From Bacteroidales bacterium (GTDB lineage Bacteria; Bacteroidota; Bacteroidia; Bacteroidales; VadinHA17): a stretch of DNA of 9,281 nucleotides. Every line of letters starts with the position of its first letter. Within the stretch, counting starts at the first letter, position 1. The notes under the pieces were generated by a model that saw nothing but the letters and a program-made list of their open reading frames with translations, did no database searches and was not told the origin of the DNA. The translations under genes were made by a program, and so were the position numbers. Of this stretch, positions 6,297 through 9,281 are shown in pieces. The DNA lies in NCBI GenBank assembly GCA_022615595.1, contig JAKEGI010000066.1:1-9281 (forward strand), written 5' to 3'.

Positions 6297-8273
6297 ATGT
6301 TCTATTTAATTGCAATTCTGATTATTACAGGAGTTGTCCTGCTTGCTGCCGGTAAAAAAAGTTCAGTGATCATTACTGCACTGTTTCTGTCAGCCGGTGT
6401 AACAGCGAGTTCGTGGCTTGCCTTGTCAGAATTGTTAAACCTGGCCATACCGGTTGAAATAGTTGAATTTCTTACCTCCGCCGGCATCATTTGTGACGGT
6501 CTGAGCGCTCTCTTCATTCTCATAATCAGTTTTACCGTTTTCTCGGGGTTTATCTATTCTGTAGGATACCTTAAGCCGTACGTACGCACCAAACCGGAAT
6601 TGTGGACAAAGCTGCACTATGCAGCACTGTTGTGGTTGTACGTGTCAATGATTGCCGTTGTTCTCTTCCGGAACGGGTTTGCTTTTCTGGTGGCCTGGGA
6701 GATTATGACGGTTTCCTCTTTTGTGCTTGTGATTTACGAGTATGACAAAAAGGGAACAATTCAGGCAGGGATAAACTATCTTGTCCAGATGCATGTCGGA
6801 ATGCTCTTCATTCTTTTTGCATTCATTATCTCATCTGAGGGTTCAGATGGGGTGTCGTTTGATAATCTTCGGTACTATTTCAGCAGGAACTCAAACTGGC
6901 TGGTCTTTCTGCTCTTCTTCACCGGATTCGGGCTCAAGGCCGGCTTTCTCCTTCTGCATACATGGCTGCCTGAGGCACACCCTGCCGCACCCTCGCATGT
7001 CTCGGGCATAATGTCGGGGGTGATGATAAAACTGGGAATATACGGAATCCTCAGGGTTAGCATGAGCCTCCAGGGTGACATGTATGTCATCGGAACGTCA
7101 CTTATGGTATTCTCTGCAGTTACCGGCCTCTTCGGAGTGATGATGGCAATCCTACAGCATGACATCAAAAAGCTGCTTGCCTATCACAGTATTGAGAACA
7201 TCGGAATAATAGGGATAGGCATCGGTTTGGGTATCTTCGGCACTGCCACCGGTAACACTCTTGTCTCAGTGACAGGTTATACAGGTGCCATCCTTCACAC
7301 ACTGAATCACTCACTCTTCAAATCCCTGCTCTTCTTCAGTGCAGGATCTGTGATCAGCCGCCTGCACACACGAAATGTTGAACAAATGGGCGGAATAATG
7401 AAGTATATGCCCTATACCGCCATGGCATTTCTTATCGGCTCTGTCGCGATAGCAGGCTTGCCTCCCTTCAATGGGTTCATATCAGAGTACCTTCTCTATT
7501 TTTCACTTTTCAGCGGTATCGGCGAGCTTGAGTTCTATCCTTTGCTGATATTTTCACTTGTAATGGTCTCTCTGGTGCTGATCGGAGGTCTGGCTGTGTT
7601 CTGTTTTGCCAAGGTATTCAGCATAGTATTCCTTGGCCAGCCGCGCAAGGCTATGGCTGAGCCACCTGCTGAAGCCGGACAGCCAATGATCATTGCCAAG
7701 ATGCTTCCTGTAATCCCGATTATTATCATCGGTGCATTGCCAGTATTGATAGTCGGGCCACTTGCTTCTCTCACTTCCGGAATTTTCAACCCATCATCAC
7801 TCCCGTTTGACAATGCAATCCTGCTGACCCCTCTGAGGTATATATCGGTTGGTGTAATTCTGATGGTATCCATCGGTGCTCTCTTCCTTATCCTTAAAAA
7901 GGTAGATGAGAGGCGTCGTCCACCTGTTACTGGCCTTACATGGGGTTGCGGATACGGAGCAGCAAGTGCAAGGCAGCAATATACAGCTACCTCATTCACG
8001 CAGGAATATGCTACCCTGGTCAGACCGGTAATCAGGAACGGCGCCTCACATGTCAGTTTCAGGGAAGATGAGATCTTCCCGGGCAAACGCGAATTTCACA
8101 CAAGCTCAGCAGACCTCCTGCGGTCGAAAATAATCATGAGGCCTGCAAACCTTTTTATTAATCTCCTCAGAAGGGCTGCGGTCATTCAGACAGGGAGGCT
8201 GCAGCATTATGTTCTGTATGCAATGCTCTTCCTGGTTCTGGTATTCATCCTGACACTTCTTGAAATCATATGA
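6297..8273 (+). CDS. hyfB: Hydrogenase-4-like membrane subunit HyfB (NuoL/NuoM antiporter family)
   Basis: This is a proton-pumping antiporter-like subunit of a complex I-related enzyme in the inner membrane. The 658-residue product has many membrane helices and the Proton_antipo_M core. Conserved charged residues are visible: E135 in VAWEIM (helix 5), K214 in FGLKAG (helix 7), HTWLPEAHPAAPSHVSG (221-237), K245 in GVMIKLGIYG (helix 8), H334 and K342 in LHTLNHSLFK, and K439 in FAKVFS. A long cytoplasmic segment follows, with LTWGCGY (547-553), SARQQYTATSF (557-567) and EYATLVRP (570-577), then a last C-terminal helix (about 637-655). That TWGCGY...QYT.tSF segment separates HyfB/HycC from NuoL, NuoM and MrpA. 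It starts 52 bases after the GH109-type gene behind a hairpin. Its stop overlaps a five-codon reading frame leading into hyfC. Confidence 0.92.
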   Translation: MFYLIAILIITGVVLLAAGKKSSVIITALFLSAGVTASSWLALSELLNLAIPVEIVEFLTSAGIICDGLSALFILIISFTVFSGFIYSVGYLKPYVRTKPELWTKLHYAALLWLYVSMIAVVLFRNGFAFLVAWEIMTVSSFVLVIYEYDKKGTIQAGINYLVQMHVGMLFILFAFIISSEGSDGVSFDNLRYYFSRNSNWLVFLLFFTGFGLKAGFLLLHTWLPEAHPAAPSHVSGIMSGVMIKLGIYGILRVSMSLQGDMYVIGTSLMVFSAVTGLFGVMMAILQHDIKKLLAYHSIENIGIIGIGIGLGIFGTATGNTLVSVTGYTGAILHTLNHSLFKSLLFFSAGSVISRLHTRNVEQMGGIMKYMPYTAMAFLIGSVAIAGLPPFNGFISEYLLYFSLFSGIGELEFYPLLIFSLVMVSLVLIGGLAVFCFAKVFSIVFLGQPRKAMAEPPAEAGQPMIIAKMLPVIPIIIIGALPVLIVGPLASLTSGIFNPSSLPFDNAILLTPLRYISVGVILMVSIGALFLILKKVDERRRPPVTGLTWGCGYGAASARQQYTATSFTQEYATLVRPVIRNGASHVSFREDEIFPGKREFHTSSADLLRSKIIMRPANLFINLLRRAAVIQTGRLQHYVLYAMLFLVLVFILTLLEII

Positions 8274-8287
8274 TAAACAGAATATGA
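8270..8287 (+). other. Five-codon minicistron bridging hyfB and hyfC
   Basis: An ATG at 8270 overlaps the hyfB stop as ATGA. It runs through MINRI and stops at TGA 8285-8287, which itself overlaps the hyfC ATG at 8284 as ATGA. Two successive ATGA junctions could pass terminating ribosomes from hyfB to hyfC. It is short enough to be chance, and no peptide function is proposed. Confidence 0.3.
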
Positions 8288-9186
8288 TAGCCCTGGGACT
8301 GATATTGCTGACCTCGCTTCTCACCGCCGGACTGATAGTAAGGGTTAAGAGCATAGCCTCCGGAAGGCGGGGTCCGGGCCTGTTTCAGCCTCTTAAAAAT
8401 ATTTGGGTATTATTCAGGAAGGGTTCGGTATACAGTGAGGTATCTGGGGTCATAACGCGCACTTCCCCCATAATGGTTTTATCGGCGCTGCTTGTTGCCT
8501 CACTCATGGTTCCGGTGGCAGGATTCACTCCCCTGATATCATTCAGGGGTGACTTCATCATGTTCGCCTACCTGATGGCCTTCAGCCGGTTCATGATGAT
8601 CATAACGGCATTTGACAGCGGCAGCAGCTTTGAAGCAATGGGCGCCAGCCGCGAGGCTCTGTACGGAATGCTTATTGAACCTGCTCTCTTCGTTCTGATA
8701 GCCGGGCTCACTGTCTTTACCGGAGGCACCTCCCTGGCAACCATCTTTGACCTGACGCACAGAGAGGGCTACAGTTATGTATTCGGACTTATTGTTGCGT
8801 ACATCATCGGCAACATTACCCTTGTCGAGAACAGCCGCATACCTGTTGATGATCCGAAGACACACCTCGAACTGACAATGATACATGAAGTAATGGTACT
8901 CGATCTCAGCGGATTCAATCTGGCAATGGTACAAATGACCTCAATGCTTAAGTTCGCTATCTTCGGCAGCCTCATTGCATCAGCAGTGATACCCTGGGAT
9001 ATGGCACCTGCAACCAGAATCTCCATGTTTATTGCTGTGCAATTGCTCTTCGCATCAGCAATCGGAATGACAGAATCGTTCAGGTCACGTTACAAAATGA
9101 ACCGCAACCAGCAATATATACTGACCATCTCACTCATCTCAGTGCTGTTCTTCGTCATAATCCTTTTTACCAAAAATATCTTCTGA
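8284..9186 (+). CDS. hyfC: Hydrogenase-4-like membrane subunit HyfC (NuoH family)
   Basis: The NuoH-like subunit anchors the peripheral arm of complex I-related enzymes in the membrane and couples the redox module to the antiporter subunits. The 300-residue product has about eight membrane helices. Family landmarks are GRRGPG (27-32), GASREA (120-125), VENSRIPVDDP (181-191) and HLELTMIHEVMVLDLSG (194-210). The last two form the HyfC-type cytoplasmic loop facing the catalytic subunit. I chose the ATG at 8284, which gives a compact N-terminal helix (MIALGLILLT). A TTG at 8260 would add eight polar residues and overlap the end of hyfB. There is no clear Shine-Dalgarno, so translation may depend on coupling to hyfB. 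The next gene begins one base after the stop. Confidence 0.92.
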   Translation: MIALGLILLTSLLTAGLIVRVKSIASGRRGPGLFQPLKNIWVLFRKGSVYSEVSGVITRTSPIMVLSALLVASLMVPVAGFTPLISFRGDFIMFAYLMAFSRFMMIITAFDSGSSFEAMGASREALYGMLIEPALFVLIAGLTVFTGGTSLATIFDLTHREGYSYVFGLIVAYIIGNITLVENSRIPVDDPKTHLELTMIHEVMVLDLSGFNLAMVQMTSMLKFAIFGSLIASAVIPWDMAPATRISMFIAVQLLFASAIGMTESFRSRYKMNRNQQYILTISLISVLFFVIILFTKNIF

Positions 9187-9187
9187 A

Positions 9188-9281
9188 ATGGTGATCCTTT
9201 TGTACATACTGTTCGGCATATCACTGGTCTATATTGCAGCAACCGAGAAATTCAGCAACTACATCAGGGTATATACACTTC
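9188..9281 (+). CDS. hyfE: Probable HyfE, N-terminal part (cut by window edge)
   Basis: The frame opens with ATG one base after the hyfC stop and stays open to the right edge, giving 31 residues. It reads as a hydrophobic helix (VILLYILFGISLVYIAA) followed by TEKFSNYIRVYTL. This fits the N-terminus of HyfE, the NuoK-like small membrane subunit that normally follows hyfC, where a helix leads into a short polar segment and a second helix. The call rests mostly on gene order and start spacing, because too little sequence is present to see the conserved charged residues. Confidence 0.68.
   Translation, partial: MVILLYILFGISLVYIAATEKFSNYIRVYTL

Noticed and set aside
8260..8287. A frameshift at the hyfB-hyfC junction
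   Set aside because: Both proteins are full length with intact family ends, so the small out-of-frame gap does not need a broken gene to explain it.

Overview
The window is a densely coded stretch, probably from an anaerobic or facultative member of the Bacteroidota. This placement is an inference. It rests on the MltG sequence style, a small DUF6132-type membrane protein, the two glycosyltransferase subfamilies, a GH109-type exported protein, the near absence of Shine-Dalgarno sequences, and candidate promoters resembling the Bacteroidota TTTG / TAnnTTTG pattern. Ten genes account for nearly all the sequence. The longest gap between genes is about 105 bases, so no stretch over 300 bases lacks a gene. 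I saw no RNA genes, insertion sequences, CRISPR arrays or attachment sites.

Region 1 (1-2096, + strand) is a cell-envelope block. It holds the C-terminal tail of a probable cardiolipin synthase, an unrecognised protein built of four tandem copies of a ~75-residue beta-rich module, and mltG, the endolytic murein transglycosylase that ends glycan-strand synthesis. The genes are 17-25 bases apart and look co-transcribed.

Region 2 (2098-4709) is a pair of divergent glycosyltransferases. The minus-strand gene runs tail-to-tail into mltG, with a single base between the two stop codons. The plus-strand gene overlaps a small two-helix DUF6132-like membrane protein through an ATGA junction. A 105-base AT-rich divergent spacer carries a good candidate -7 promoter box for the minus-strand gene and a palindrome upstream of the plus-strand gene.

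Region 3 (4784-6244) is a lone Tat-exported Gfo/Idh/MocA-fold protein of the GH109 (alpha-N-acetylgalactosaminidase) type, with its own plausible promoter.

Region 4 (6297 to the right edge) is the start of a hyf-like operon: hyfB (NuoL/M antiporter-like), hyfC (NuoH-like) and the first 31 codons of a probable hyfE. These are the membrane-arm subunits of a group 4 [NiFe]-hydrogenase or of a related hydrogenase-like complex without the NiFe site. The subunits that would tell these apart lie beyond the window. The operon starts with a short perfect hairpin that overlaps the only clear Shine-Dalgarno-like sequence in the window. Its hyfB-hyfC junction is bridged by a five-codon reading frame.
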